A stretch of DNA of 64,000 bases from Deltaproteobacteria bacterium (GTDB lineage Bacteria; Myxococcota; XYA12-FULL-58-9). The notes beneath the pieces are model-generated. The model searched no databases. It was not told the origin of the DNA and saw only the letters and a program-made list of their open reading frames with translations. Made by a program: the position numbers and the translations under genes. Positions 1-9,996 of this stretch are shown here, piece by piece. The stretch's first letter is position 1. Every line of letters begins with the position of its first letter. The stretch is from assembly GCA_016218825.1 (NCBI GenBank), contig JACRCV010000034.1, positions 83,497 through 147,496 of the forward strand, given 5' to 3'.

Positions 1-23
1 CGCGCCGCTGTTGGGGTGGAACC

Positions 24-566
24 GTGCCGGTTAGATCTCTCATCCTGGTCGTCCTCGCCGCGCCCGTGCCGGCGTGCATCAGCACCAACGTGATCCCGGT
101 CGGCCAAAAGACCTCGCTCGAGAAGCAGCTGATGGGTGAGGTCGAGCCGCTCACCGAGGAGGAGCTGCTCGTGGCCTCGGTGCGCGCCGGGCCGGGGGTC
201 GAGCTCGGCAGTCAAGACGACTTGAGCCGCAAGGCGATCGCGGCGCGCCGCCGGCAGTTGTTCAACCGCGACGACATCGACGAGCTGAAGACCGCGGGGT
301 GTCTCGCCGAGGGCAAGAGCGCGCGTCTGGTGGCGCGGCCCTGCGACAAGGTGTCGGATCCGGAGGCTCTGGCGCTGCGCGAGCGCGTCGTCGGCGAGGA
401 GAACGCCGATCGGCAGGCGGTGATCGACTGGGCGATCAGCGTCGACCCGGTGTTGACCCGTGCCGATCGGCCGCAGATCGAGGCGCTGTTCACCGAGCTG
501 CTGCACGAAGGGGCGCGGCCGGGCGACCTGGTCGAGGAGAGCGACGGGAGCTTCACGAAGCGATGA
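24..566 (+). CDS. small predicted lipoprotein
   Basis: 180-residue protein of unknown function. It starts at a GTG four bases after a GGTGGA ribosome site. The first 18 residues form a short signal peptide ending in APVPAC, which reads as a lipobox with Cys18 as the lipidated residue; its basic region is minimal (one Arg), so export is likely rather than certain. The mature part is charged and probably helical, with no recognised domain. Its stop overlaps the start of the giant CHAT lipoprotein by four bases (ATGA), so the two are very probably co-translated and both sit on a membrane. A partner or accessory role for the CHAT protein is inference from this coupling. Confidence 0.72.
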   Translation: MPVRSLILVVLAAPVPACISTNVIPVGQKTSLEKQLMGEVEPLTEEELLVASVRAGPGVELGSQDDLSRKAIAARRRQLFNRDDIDELKTAGCLAEGKSARLVARPCDKVSDPEALALRERVVGEENADRQAVIDWAISVDPVLTRADRPQIEALFTELLHEGARPGDLVEESDGSFTKR

Positions 567-3500
567 GGCCGGCGGCGCCACATACGCGGCCCCGCTTCGG
601 GGCGATCGCCGCGGCGCTATTGGCGGCGGGCTGCGCGGCGTCCGCGCCGCAGGTACCGAAGGCCAACTTTCCGCGGCCGCGCGACGCGGTGTTTCAGGAT
701 CCGGTCCCGGTGGTGAAGACCACCTACGACGATCTCTATCCGTCGATCGTGGCGACCTGCGACCTGGTCGCTTACGCCGCCAAGGTCGACGGCAACGTCG
801 ACGTCTACGTCCGGCCGCTCGCCGGCGGCGCGGCGCTGCGCCTGACGCTCCACTCCGCCGACGACATCGAGCCCGAGCTCTCCCCGGACGGCCGACAGGT
901 GGCGTGGACCGCGCAGGCCGAGGACGTCAAGGGTGACATCTGGGTGATGGACGTGGACGGCGGCAACAAGCGCCGTCTGACCGATCGCAGCACCGCCGAC
1001 CGCGCGCCGACGTGGGCGCCCGACGGCCGGACGCTGTACTTCACCGCGCGCGCTCCCGGGGGCAACGCCGACCGCGTCGACGCGATCCTCGTGGAGAGCG
1101 GCGCCCGACGCACCGTCGCCGACGACGGTCGCGACCCGGCGGTATCGAGCGACGGTCGGGTCTTGTTCTACGTCAGCCCCGACGATCGGGTCCGGCCGCG
1201 GATCTTTGCGCGCCGGCTCGCGGACGGTCGCATCGCCGCGGTGACCGACGGCGCTTACCTGGAAGGGTTTCCGCGCCTCGCCCGCGGGGTGCGCCCGGCG
1301 ACGCTGTTGTTCACCCGCTGGGTAGACGATCAGACCGGGGACGGCGCGGTCGACGCCGACGATCCGCCGAGCCTCTGGTCGGTGGTGGTCGCCGACGGCA
1401 TCTTCGCCGGCACGCCCCCGGCGACGCCGCGGCCGCTCACCGCCGGCGAGGGCGGCGAGATCTTCGTGTCGGTGGCCGGCGACTGGATGGTCTACACCGC
1501 GGTCGGCAACCAGGACCTCGAGATCTACGCCCTGCCGCTTCACGGCGCGATCCACTCGGCCGCCGGTGCCGAGGCGGTGCTCGCCGCGGCCCGGGCCCAG
1601 GACAATCCGGCGTTCAAGCGCCTGGCGTTGCGCTACCTGGTGGCGACGGCGCCGACCTTCGCGGCCTCGGCGCGCTACGAGCTGGCGCGCGAGCTCTTCG
1701 AGCGCGGCCGTCTCGCCGACGCCATCGAGGAGCTGCAGCGGGTGATCGCCGCCGCCGGTCAGGATCTGATCGCCGGCGTCGCGTCGATCGAGGTCGAGCG
1801 GCTGCGCCTGCTGATCCTGCTGCGCGGCGTCCTGGTGGTGCGCGAAGAGGCGGAGCGGCGCTACGCTCACGAGCGCGAGGCGGCGATCAACGCCATCGTC
1901 GAGCGCTATCCCCGAGAGCCGAGGGTCGCGACGCGCGCCGCGGTGACCCTCGCGGAGGTGGCGGCGGCGCTCGGCCAGCGTCAGCGCGCGCTGCGGGTGT
2001 TCGAAGCGGTCGCCAAAGACCCGGCGGCACCTGCCGAAGATCGGGCGCGGGCCGCGGACCGCCTCGGCGAGCTTTACGACAGCCTGCAGGACCCGGAGGC
2101 GCTGGCGCGGGTCTCGACCCTCTGTCTGCGGCACTTCGGCACCGAGCGCTTCTACGCGCGGCGCGCCGCGGATCGGCTGGTCGCTGCGGCCCGCCGGGGT
2201 GTGGGCATGTCGCCGATGGCCGGGCTGCAGCAGCTCGCGGCGACGCACGCCGACCTGCCGCTCCTCGTGGCGCGGGCGACGGTGGCGTTGGCGATCGAGC
2301 AGGAGCTCTCGGCGCACAGCACCGCGGCGCTCGCCACCTGGCGGCGGATCGCGACCGCGCTCGCCGTCGACCGCGAGACCCAGGCCGAGGCGCTCATCAC
2401 CTTGGGCGAGGCGGCGCAGCGCAGCGGCGATCAGGCCGAGGCGCTCAAGGCCTACGAGCAGATCTTGAGCGAGTTCCCGGAGCGCCCGGCGCTGCGCTCC
2501 CGGGCGCAACGCGGCGCCTCGCGGATGGCGTTCGCCAAGGCCCGCGGCGAGGAGGCCCAGGGCGACTTCAAGGCGGCGCGCGACAGCTACGCCCGATTGC
2601 TGCAGGCGGACCGCGAGAGCGTGCTGGCGCACCGGCGCTACATCGCGTTGTCGGCCCGCCTGCACCGCCTGCCCGAGGTCCTGGCCGCGTACCGCGCCGC
2701 CGCGGCCGGCGACCCGCGCGACAAGCTCGCGCATTACGGCCACGGCTACGCGCTCACCTTCGTGACGCCGCCGCCGCTCGCCGACGCCGAGCGCGAGATC
2801 GCGACGAGCCTCACCTTGGATCCGCGCTTCGCCGCCGGCCACTTGACCCTGGGTTGGATCCGCGAACAGCGCGACCGCGCCGATCCCCGCGGCGGCTGGC
2901 TGGAGAAGGCGGCCGACAGCTACGAGACCGCGCGCACCCTGGTCGACGAGCTCTCGGACCCTGAGCTCTACGCCGCGGCCCAGCTCAATCGCGGCAACGC
3001 CCTCACCGCGCTCGGCAAGACCGACGACGCCTTCGCCGCCTATCTGGCGCGCGAGCTCAGTACCGCCGCCTTCGACGATCCGCGCACCGAGCTCCTGTTC
3101 CGCGAATCCTTCGCCCGGGTGGCGCTCCGGCAGGGCGAGTACGACGTCGCGCTCGACATGGCGTACGTCGGGCTCAGTCTGTCGAAGAAGCTCGCCGGCC
3201 GGCCACGGGTCGGGGCGCTCACCGGGCTCGTCGGTGTCGTGAACCTGTTGACCGCGAGCTACGCCGACGCCGCGTCGTGGCTCCACAAGGCGCGCGAGCA
3301 CTACGCCGGCCGGCGTGACTGGGTCCGGATGATCCCGATGCTCCGCGGCGAGGCGCTGGCGCTCGAGGCCTCCGGCCGCTACGACGAGGCGCTGACGGTG
3401 CTCGCCACCCTCCTCGGCCATCTCGCCAAGGACGAGGGCCCGGGGCCGCTCACCCGCTGCTGGCCGTCGAGCTTCTTCGAGCAGCAGGTGCCGGCGAACG

Positions 3501-6500
3501 CGTTGAGCGTCACCCGCGCGATCTGCGGCTTCTCGTCGAGCCAGGAAGAAGAGATCGCCACCGCCATCACCGCCGCGATCGTCGGCAGACGCGGCTACAC
3601 CGCCGCAGCCCTGCGCTTTCAAGAACGCCGCCTCGAGCTCACCCGCCAGGCAGCGGGCGACGCCAAGACCGGGCCGCGGCTGCGCCTGGAGCTGATGCTG
3701 ACCCTCGCGGCCACGGCGCGCGCTGCCGCGCACCGCGGCGAGCTCCTGCCGGCCCAGCGGCACTACGTCGAAGCGGCGACGATCGCCCTCGACGAGCTGC
3801 GCTTCGAGGACGTCGCCACGTTGCTGGCGTCGCTGGCGACGCTGTGGGGCTTTGCGCCCGAGAGCCGCGACCCGGAGAGCGCGGCCGCGGCCGAAGAGCT
3901 CGCGAACCGGGTGCTGAAGCGCGAGCCCGCCGTCGCCGTGGGCCTGCGGCGGCGCGTCGCCCATTGGCTGGCGCTGGCGCAGCTCGGCGACGTCTTCCGG
4001 CCCCCGGCGCAAAACGTCAGCTCGCCGGGTGATCGCCTTCAAGCCCATTTGAGCGCGCTCGACCGTCGGGTGGGCCGACTTCGAGACGCGGTCGCCGTGC
4101 TGCGCTCGAGCGTCGAAGCGCAAGGCGGCGACGGCGGATCGCTCGACCACCTCGAGGCGCTGCTCGGGGTCGCCGAGGCGCCGGCGGCCGGGGCGCGCGC
4201 CGCGGCGTTGGCGGCGGCACCCACGGACTGGCGCCGGTGCTTCGACCGGGCGCTGTGGGACAGGGCGAGCGACACTCCGGCGCCCGACCCCGCCTGGTTG
4301 GAGAAGGCGATCGCCGGGTTCGAGGGCGACTTGTCGCCGGCGCGCGCCCCGGAGCGGCCGGCGTTCATGGAGGCGGCGACCGAGCTGCTCGTGGCCCGGG
4401 GCGAAATCGAGCGCGCCTGGCGTCTGTTGGAGAAGGATCGGCTGCTGGAGCTGCGGCCGCAGCCGGCGCGGCTCGGCGACGGCGCGCTCGGCAAACGTTG
4501 GCGGGCGCTGCGGGCGGCGCGGGACGACAGCGCCAAGTACGCCGGCCTGCTGAAAGGCGCGGCCGCGGTGTTGCGGGCGCTCGAGGCGCGGCCGGCGGCG
4601 GTCGCCGACGTCCAAGCGGCGCTCGAAGGCGACGCGGTGCTCCTGCAGGCGTTCGGACCGGGCGCCGGCCACTGGCACTGGTTTGCGATCCGCGCCGACG
4701 GCGTGCACCACGTCGCGACGCCGGCGCCGCGCGCCGGAACGCTGCCGCCCAAGGTCGCCGACCAGCTGCTGCCGGCCGAGGCGAAGGCGAGCCTGTTGTA
4801 CGTCGACAGCGGCGAGCTCGCCGACGTGCCGGCGTGGAGCCTGGTGTTGGGCGAGACCCAGCTCATCAGCCGCTTCGAGGTCAGCGAGGTGCTGTCGGCG
4901 ACCTACCTGGTGGCAGCGCGCGAGGCGCGCAAGCTCGGTGGCCAGGAGGCGTTGGTGTTGGGCGCGTCCCGCGAGCGCCGCGAGGTGACCGTCCTTCCGC
5001 GGTCGCAGGCGGACGCCGAGCGACTCAGGGCGCTCGGGGCTGCCAGTCGCCTCGTCGATCTGGCGCTCGCCGGGACCCTGGAGTCGAGCCGGTTCGCGGC
5101 GGCCGGCGCCGCGCAGGTGGTGTTCGCGACCGATCCGAAGATCGCGGTCGAGAACCGTATCGATCTGGATCAAATCGCCGCGCTCGAGCTGCCGGCGTCG
5201 TTGGCGCTCACCGACCACGTGACGCCCGCGGCCCGCGCCGCCCGCGCCGTGGCGCAGGCGTGGCTGTTTGCCGGGGTCGCCACGGCCGTCGTCGGTGACG
5301 GCAGCAACACCCAGGGCGGGGTGCTCGACGCCATGCTCGCCCAGCTCGGCGACGAACGGGTCTCGACCTTGTTCGCCGGCGAGGCGGTCGCCGGCCGCGC
5401 TTCGAGCTTGCGGCTCTTCGGCCATCGGGGCCTGAACGCCAAGGAGCGGGTGGACTTTGCGTTGGACAGCATCGTCCGCCTCGCGGGGCCCGGCCGGGCG
5501 GCCTTCGAGGCCGCGAAGACTCGGGGCGAGGCGTCGTTGTGGCTCGAGGCCAAGAGACTGTTCGGCGAGCTCGGCGACGCGCTCGCCTTCCTGCGGCGGC
5601 CGGAGTCCGCGGAGCTGTTGGCCAAGTCGAGTCACAAGTACGCCAAGGTGATGGCGCCGAACCTGAAGAAGAACGAGGTCGCGAACCAGAAGAACCTCGG
5701 CACCATCCACATCGCGCTGAAGGAGGTGGACGACGCCGCCGCGCTCCAAGAGATGATGCTGCACGCCGCCGAGGCCGACGGTGACCAGAAGGGCACGGTG
5801 GAGGCCACCCGTGACCTCGGCGCGATCCTCTATAGCGGTAAGCGCTTCCCGGAGGCCGCGGCGGCGCTGCGGCGATGCACCGACCTGGCGGCCGAGATCG
5901 GCGAGCCCTTGCTGAAGGCCGACTGCCTGAAGAAGCTCGGCTCGGCGATGCGGGAGCTGTTCGACTACCAGGGCGCGGTGCGGGTCTACAACGAAGCGAT
6001 CATGATCTACGCCGCCAAGAAGCCCGTCGGTCAGGTGGAGGCCCGGCGCTACCTCGGGTTCCTCTACGCCGACGTCCTGAACAAGTACGACAAGGCGTTG
6101 GAGCAGTTCCAGGCGGCGCTGAGCGTCGCGCGGCTGGCGAAGCTCGACGACGACGTCATCGCGGTGTTGCTCGACATCGCCCGGGTCTACCGCTCGCGCG
6201 GCGAATACGAGCCGGCCATCGCCCACGCGCAGGAGGCCGAGACGCTGTTGGGCTCGACGGAGCCGGCGGCGGCCGACCGCGCCAAGGTGTTCAAGGCGCG
6301 CGCCGACGTCGGGCTCGAGGTCGCGCGGATCTATTGGTACCGCGGCAACTACCGCCGCGCCCTCGACCGGCAACGGCAGGCGCTCGACGCCGCGCGCCGG
6401 GCGCCGGACGACTTCCGCGAGATCCAGGCGCTGAGCCTCGCCGGTCTCATCGCCCTCAACCAGGGCGAGCTCGACCGCGCCGAGAAGTCGATCGGCGCGG

Positions 6501-8326
6501 CGCTCGAGCTGTCGCGCCTCAAGGGCCGGCAGAGCGAAGAGGCGGCGCAGCTCAACAACTTGGGCATCGTGCTGCGCCAGGCCGGCCGGCTCGGCGAGGC
6601 GGTCGAGAAGTTCCGCGCCGCGCTAAAGATCGACGAGGAGCGCGGCAGCGTCGAGGGCCGCGCCTTCGATCTACGCAACCTCGCGGTGGCGCTGAACCGC
6701 CAGGACGCCCGCGACGAGGCCGAGGCGCGCGTCGAGCAGGCGCTCGAGCTCAGCCGTGCGATCGGCAGCCAGTACAACGAGGTCCAGAGCCTGCTCGCCG
6801 CCGGTGAGATCCTCGAGGCCGAGCACGATCCACGGAGCCAACAGCGCTACGAAGAGGCGGTGACCCTGGCGCGCCGCACCGCGGTCGCCGAGGTCGAGTG
6901 GCGCGCGGTCTACGCGCTCGGACGGCTGGCGGTCGGCCGCAAGGAGCCGCAGGTCGCGCGCCGAGCGATGGAGCGGGCGCTCGCGGTCGCCGAGCGCTTG
7001 GGACGAGGTCAGGCCGAGAGCAGCGCCGAGGTCAGCCGGGACGATCTGTACGCCGACGCCATAGCCCTGAGCATCGACGCCGGCGACCTGGGCGGCGCCT
7101 ATCTGCTCACCGAGCGCGCCCGGGGACGCGCGATCCTGGACGTGCTCGCCACCCGGACCCTGGAGCTGCCGAGCCCGCGGGCCAAGACCCTGTTGGACGC
7201 CGACCTGCAGGCCCAAGACGCCCACGCCGTGGCGCTGCGCGAAGCCGGCGCCGAGACCACGCCGAGCCTGCGCCAGGCCGAGGCGGCGCGCGTCGCCGCC
7301 CGCCAGGCCCTGCGCGCCGAGTTTCCGCGACTGGCGCGCCTGTTCACCATCGACCCGGTCGGACTCGACAAGCTCCAGGCCAAGCTCCCGGAGGGGACCA
7401 CGGTCCTGTCGTACTTCGTCAGCCGCCGCCAGACCTACGCCATCGTCATCGATCGGCGCGAAGCGCACGCGTTCACGCTCGCCCCCGGGCTCGCCGAGCT
7501 GCGCGCCGCGGTTCAGGAGCTCAAGGACGGCCTCCGCGCCTTCGCCGCGGTCGACGACCGGCTCGCGGCTCTCGCGCACACCATCCTCGAGCCGCTGGCC
7601 GCAACCTTGACGAGCACCAAGACCCTCGTCGTGCTGCCGCACGGGCCGCTGCACTACGTGCCCTTCGCTGCCCTGCCGCTCGGCGGCGCGCCGCTCGTCG
7701 AGCACGTCGTCGTCAGCGTCGCGCCCTCCGGCTCGTCGTTCTTCGACACGTTGTCGGTCGTGGCGCGCGGTCGCGCCCGCACCATCAAGGCCCTGGCGCC
7801 CGACAGCGATCTGGTGTTCGCGACCCTCGAGGCGACGGCGATCGGCGGTCCGGGCGCCTTGCTCGGCGCCGCCGCCACCGAGACCGCGCTGCGCGCCACC
7901 GTCGCCGATGCCGTCGACGTCGCGGCGCACGGCCGGCTCGACCCCCGCGATCCCCTGGCGAGCGCCCTCATGCTCGTGCGCTCGCCACAACACGACGGCA
8001 ACCTCGAGGTCTCCGAGCTCTTCGCGCTGCCGTCGGTGCCGGCGCTGATGAGCCTGTCGGGATGCGACACCGAGGCGAGTGAGAGCCAGGGCAACGAATG
8101 GCTCGGGCTCGGCTCGGCGCTGCTCGCCGCCGGCGCGCGCTCGGTCGTCGCCAGCACCTCCCGAGTGTCCGACCTCGCCACCGCAGTGCTGATGAAGCGC
8201 TTCTACCGCTTCAACCGCGAGCAGCCCACCGGCGAGGCCCTCCGCCAAGCCGCCCTCCTGGTCCGACGCTACTTCCCACACCCCGCCCACTGGGCCACCT
8301 TCGTGCTCATCGGCGACTACCGCTGA
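563..8326 (+). CDS. giant lipoprotein: TolB-like propeller, TPR arrays, degenerate CHAT and C-terminal CHAT protease domain
   Basis: 2587 residues from the ATG at 563, which overlaps the upstream stop (ATGA). The open frame continues upstream, but only as a shadow of the preceding gene. The N-terminus is a lipoprotein signal with Cys near residue 24 (LLAAGC). Residues about 40-340 carry PD40/TolB-like propeller strands (LSPDGRQVAW, IWVMDVDGGNKRRLT). Residues about 350-1150 and 1660-2220 are TPR-rich. Residues about 1360-1620 resemble a CHAT domain without the catalytic pair. Residues about 2250-2587 are a CHAT (caspase-like) domain with His2456 (VAAHGRLDP) and Cys2501 (LSGCDTEAS), followed by the usual helix (GLGSALLAAGARSVVAS). 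CHAT proteins of this kind are cysteine proteases regulated through TPRs. Substrate and trigger are not visible here. Membrane anchoring predicts activity at the periplasmic or outer-membrane surface, which is unusual for a caspase-like protein. Confidence 0.85.
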   Translation: MRPAAPHTRPRFGAIAAALLAAGCAASAPQVPKANFPRPRDAVFQDPVPVVKTTYDDLYPSIVATCDLVAYAAKVDGNVDVYVRPLAGGAALRLTLHSADDIEPELSPDGRQVAWTAQAEDVKGDIWVMDVDGGNKRRLTDRSTADRAPTWAPDGRTLYFTARAPGGNADRVDAILVESGARRTVADDGRDPAVSSDGRVLFYVSPDDRVRPRIFARRLADGRIAAVTDGAYLEGFPRLARGVRPATLLFTRWVDDQTGDGAVDADDPPSLWSVVVADGIFAGTPPATPRPLTAGEGGEIFVSVAGDWMVYTAVGNQDLEIYALPLHGAIHSAAGAEAVLAAARAQDNPAFKRLALRYLVATAPTFAASARYELARELFERGRLADAIEELQRVIAAAGQDLIAGVASIEVERLRLLILLRGVLVVREEAERRYAHEREAAINAIVERYPREPRVATRAAVTLAEVAAALGQRQRALRVFEAVAKDPAAPAEDRARAADRLGELYDSLQDPEALARVSTLCLRHFGTERFYARRAADRLVAAARRGVGMSPMAGLQQLAATHADLPLLVARATVALAIEQELSAHSTAALATWRRIATALAVDRETQAEALITLGEAAQRSGDQAEALKAYEQILSEFPERPALRSRAQRGASRMAFAKARGEEAQGDFKAARDSYARLLQADRESVLAHRRYIALSARLHRLPEVLAAYRAAAAGDPRDKLAHYGHGYALTFVTPPPLADAEREIATSLTLDPRFAAGHLTLGWIREQRDRADPRGGWLEKAADSYETARTLVDELSDPELYAAAQLNRGNALTALGKTDDAFAAYLARELSTAAFDDPRTELLFRESFARVALRQGEYDVALDMAYVGLSLSKKLAGRPRVGALTGLVGVVNLLTASYADAASWLHKAREHYAGRRDWVRMIPMLRGEALALEASGRYDEALTVLATLLGHLAKDEGPGPLTRCWPSSFFEQQVPANALSVTRAICGFSSSQEEEIATAITAAIVGRRGYTAAALRFQERRLELTRQAAGDAKTGPRLRLELMLTLAATARAAAHRGELLPAQRHYVEAATIALDELRFEDVATLLASLATLWGFAPESRDPESAAAAEELANRVLKREPAVAVGLRRRVAHWLALAQLGDVFRPPAQNVSSPGDRLQAHLSALDRRVGRLRDAVAVLRSSVEAQGGDGGSLDHLEALLGVAEAPAAGARAAALAAAPTDWRRCFDRALWDRASDTPAPDPAWLEKAIAGFEGDLSPARAPERPAFMEAATELLVARGEIERAWRLLEKDRLLELRPQPARLGDGALGKRWRALRAARDDSAKYAGLLKGAAAVLRALEARPAAVADVQAALEGDAVLLQAFGPGAGHWHWFAIRADGVHHVATPAPRAGTLPPKVADQLLPAEAKASLLYVDSGELADVPAWSLVLGETQLISRFEVSEVLSATYLVAAREARKLGGQEALVLGASRERREVTVLPRSQADAERLRALGAASRLVDLALAGTLESSRFAAAGAAQVVFATDPKIAVENRIDLDQIAALELPASLALTDHVTPAARAARAVAQAWLFAGVATAVVGDGSNTQGGVLDAMLAQLGDERVSTLFAGEAVAGRASSLRLFGHRGLNAKERVDFALDSIVRLAGPGRAAFEAAKTRGEASLWLEAKRLFGELGDALAFLRRPESAELLAKSSHKYAKVMAPNLKKNEVANQKNLGTIHIALKEVDDAAALQEMMLHAAEADGDQKGTVEATRDLGAILYSGKRFPEAAAALRRCTDLAAEIGEPLLKADCLKKLGSAMRELFDYQGAVRVYNEAIMIYAAKKPVGQVEARRYLGFLYADVLNKYDKALEQFQAALSVARLAKLDDDVIAVLLDIARVYRSRGEYEPAIAHAQEAETLLGSTEPAAADRAKVFKARADVGLEVARIYWYRGNYRRALDRQRQALDAARRAPDDFREIQALSLAGLIALNQGELDRAEKSIGAALELSRLKGRQSEEAAQLNNLGIVLRQAGRLGEAVEKFRAALKIDEERGSVEGRAFDLRNLAVALNRQDARDEAEARVEQALELSRAIGSQYNEVQSLLAAGEILEAEHDPRSQQRYEEAVTLARRTAVAEVEWRAVYALGRLAVGRKEPQVARRAMERALAVAERLGRGQAESSAEVSRDDLYADAIALSIDAGDLGGAYLLTERARGRAILDVLATRTLELPSPRAKTLLDADLQAQDAHAVALREAGAETTPSLRQAEAARVAARQALRAEFPRLARLFTIDPVGLDKLQAKLPEGTTVLSYFVSRRQTYAIVIDRREAHAFTLAPGLAELRAAVQELKDGLRAFAAVDDRLAALAHTILEPLAATLTSTKTLVVLPHGPLHYVPFAALPLGGAPLVEHVVVSVAPSGSSFFDTLSVVARGRARTIKALAPDSDLVFATLEATAIGGPGALLGAAATETALRATVADAVDVAAHGRLDPRDPLASALMLVRSPQHDGNLEVSELFALPSVPALMSLSGCDTEASESQGNEWLGLGSALLAAGARSVVASTSRVSDLATAVLMKRFYRFNREQPTGEALRQAALLVRRYFPHPAHWATFVLIGDYR

Positions 8327-8515
8327 GAGCCGTTCGGTCCCCACCCCTGGTCACAACGGTGCCCGCTTGCCCCATCGCCCACCGCGGACACCCGCCACGG
8401 CCCGCCGCCACCTGTCCAACAGCATAGATTTGTTGAGCTTCTCTCAAACGCCAAAGCCTCGGATGCCCGCCATCGATAGCGTGCCGCTGGTCTGGTCTTT
8501 GCAGCGTCGGTTGCC
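8327..8515. other. intergenic gap before the protease gene
   Basis: 189 bases. A short AT-rich patch near 8425-8450 stands out from the GC-rich surroundings and may hold the promoter of the protease gene, but no hexamer pair is convincing. Confidence 0.3.
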
Positions 8516-9988
8516 ATGCGTCAGGCGCGCCTTGTTCGTGGTGGTGGGCAAGTGGGGTACAGGGCGGCGGCGCTGTTGGCGGCGAGCTCGGTTTTCGGGG
8601 GTTGCGGGGACGGTGCGGAAGGCGAGCCCGAGTTCGTGCTGGCCGAGGGCGCCGAAGGGGCCATGATCTACGGCACCAACGCGACCGAGCCCAAGTACGA
8701 CGCCGTCGGCGCGATGCTGGCGGTCACCGCCGTGAATCCAGACGGCTCGATCGCGCTGCGGCCGTTCTGTTCGGGCACCCTGATCGCGCCGCGCATCTAC
8801 GTCACCGCCGCGCATTGCGTCGCGCCGGGGTTTGGCGCCGACAACGGCCGCATCTACTTCGGGGATGAGATCAAGAGTCCGCTCAGCCAGTACGGGCAGC
8901 TGGTCAAGGTGCGCTCGGCAACGGCCCATCCGAGCTACGACCCGAACGTCGTGAAGAACGACATCGCGCTCGTGGAGCTCGCGACCGTGCCGGCCGGCAT
9001 CACGCCGATTCCGCGTTTGACTCCGGCGCTGGGCCTGAGCGCGAGCGACATCGACAAGAGCGTGCGCTTCCTCGGCTTCGGCCTGACCGAGGAGAGCTAC
9101 CTCGGCAGCCGGCCGTTCGAGATGTGGATCAAACGGTGGGCTCGAGACCCGATCGCCGACGTCTGTGTCGCCGCCGGTGGCTGCTACTCCAATTGGCTCG
9201 GCGACAACCTGATGCCCTACACCTACCTCTACGACCACGCGACCGGCGGCCCCTGTCACGGCGACTCCGGTGGGCCCGGGCTCGTCACCCGCGCCGGCGT
9301 CGAGTACGTGGCCGGCGTGACGTCGGTCGGCATCGGACCGGTGTGGCCCGGGGACCCGAATCTCTCCGACTGCCTGCACACCGTCGCCGGCACCCAGACC
9401 ATCGTCGATCGCTTCGACCCCTGGGTCCAAGCCTTCATCGACCAGCGCGACCCGTGCAAAGCGACCACCACCCACTGCGACCCGCTCGCCGGTTGCAGCG
9501 ACGCCGGCGACGGCACCGCCAAGTGCGGCCCGTGCCCCGCCGGCTACCAGGACGTGAACGGCGACGGCAGCAGCTGTCGCGACATCGACGAGTGCGCCGC
9601 CGGCACCGACACCTGTGACGCGCACGCGGTGTGCGCCAACACCGCGGGGAGCTTCGGCTGCGCCTGCGCCACCGGTTACGAGGGCAACGGCCACACCTGC
9701 AGCGACATCGACGAGTGCGGCCGCAATCCGCAGGCGTGCGCCGCGCCGCTCATCTGCGTGAACACCGCGGGCGCGTTCTCCTGTGTCGCGAGCCCGCCGC
9801 CGCCACCGACCGATCCGTCCGGCCCGCCGCCGCCGGGGGCCAAGAGCTCGTCCGCGCTCCCGGGTGCGCCGGCGTGCGGCGACGACTGCACCAGCGTCAG
9901 TCAGAGCAGCTGCAGCGCGGTCTCGGCCTCGAGCGCGGCGATCTGGGTGCTGGTGCCGGTGTTCTTCCGGTCGCGGCGCCGCGCGTAG
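8516..9988 (+). CDS. secreted trypsin-like serine protease with EGF-like modules
   Basis: 490 residues. The N-terminus has an Arg-rich stretch, a hydrophobic segment and VFGGC, compatible with a lipoprotein signal. The protease domain spans about residues 50-305 and keeps the full S1 triad: His100 in TAAHCV, Asp149 in KNDIALVEL and Ser251 in CHGDSGGPG. Two calcium-binding EGF-like modules follow (both begin DIDEC, about residues 355-425). A Pro-rich linker then leads to a Cys-rich piece, one hydrophobic segment (AAIWVLVPVFF) and a terminal RSRRRA. That tail has the layout of the MYXO-CTERM sorting tag, though with more Cys residues than usual. The protein is expected at the cell surface or released. 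It converges on the next operon with only 8 bases between the stops. Confidence 0.85.
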   Translation: MRQARLVRGGGQVGYRAAALLAASSVFGGCGDGAEGEPEFVLAEGAEGAMIYGTNATEPKYDAVGAMLAVTAVNPDGSIALRPFCSGTLIAPRIYVTAAHCVAPGFGADNGRIYFGDEIKSPLSQYGQLVKVRSATAHPSYDPNVVKNDIALVELATVPAGITPIPRLTPALGLSASDIDKSVRFLGFGLTEESYLGSRPFEMWIKRWARDPIADVCVAAGGCYSNWLGDNLMPYTYLYDHATGGPCHGDSGGPGLVTRAGVEYVAGVTSVGIGPVWPGDPNLSDCLHTVAGTQTIVDRFDPWVQAFIDQRDPCKATTTHCDPLAGCSDAGDGTAKCGPCPAGYQDVNGDGSSCRDIDECAAGTDTCDAHAVCANTAGSFGCACATGYEGNGHTCSDIDECGRNPQACAAPLICVNTAGAFSCVASPPPPPTDPSGPPPPGAKSSSALPGAPACGDDCTSVSQSSCSAVSASSAAIWVLVPVFFRSRRRA

Positions 9989-9996
9989 CGCGCGCG

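Noticed and set aside
299..562. Upstream extension of the giant CHAT gene
   Set aside because: Overlaps the small lipoprotein in another frame and lacks a signal; ATG 563 gives a lipobox and an ATGA coupling.
617..6373. 1918-codon open frame on the minus strand
   Set aside because: Antisense to the propeller/TPR/CHAT gene; composition is Arg/Gly/Val-rich, typical of the third-position GC shadow, and no domain is recognisable.
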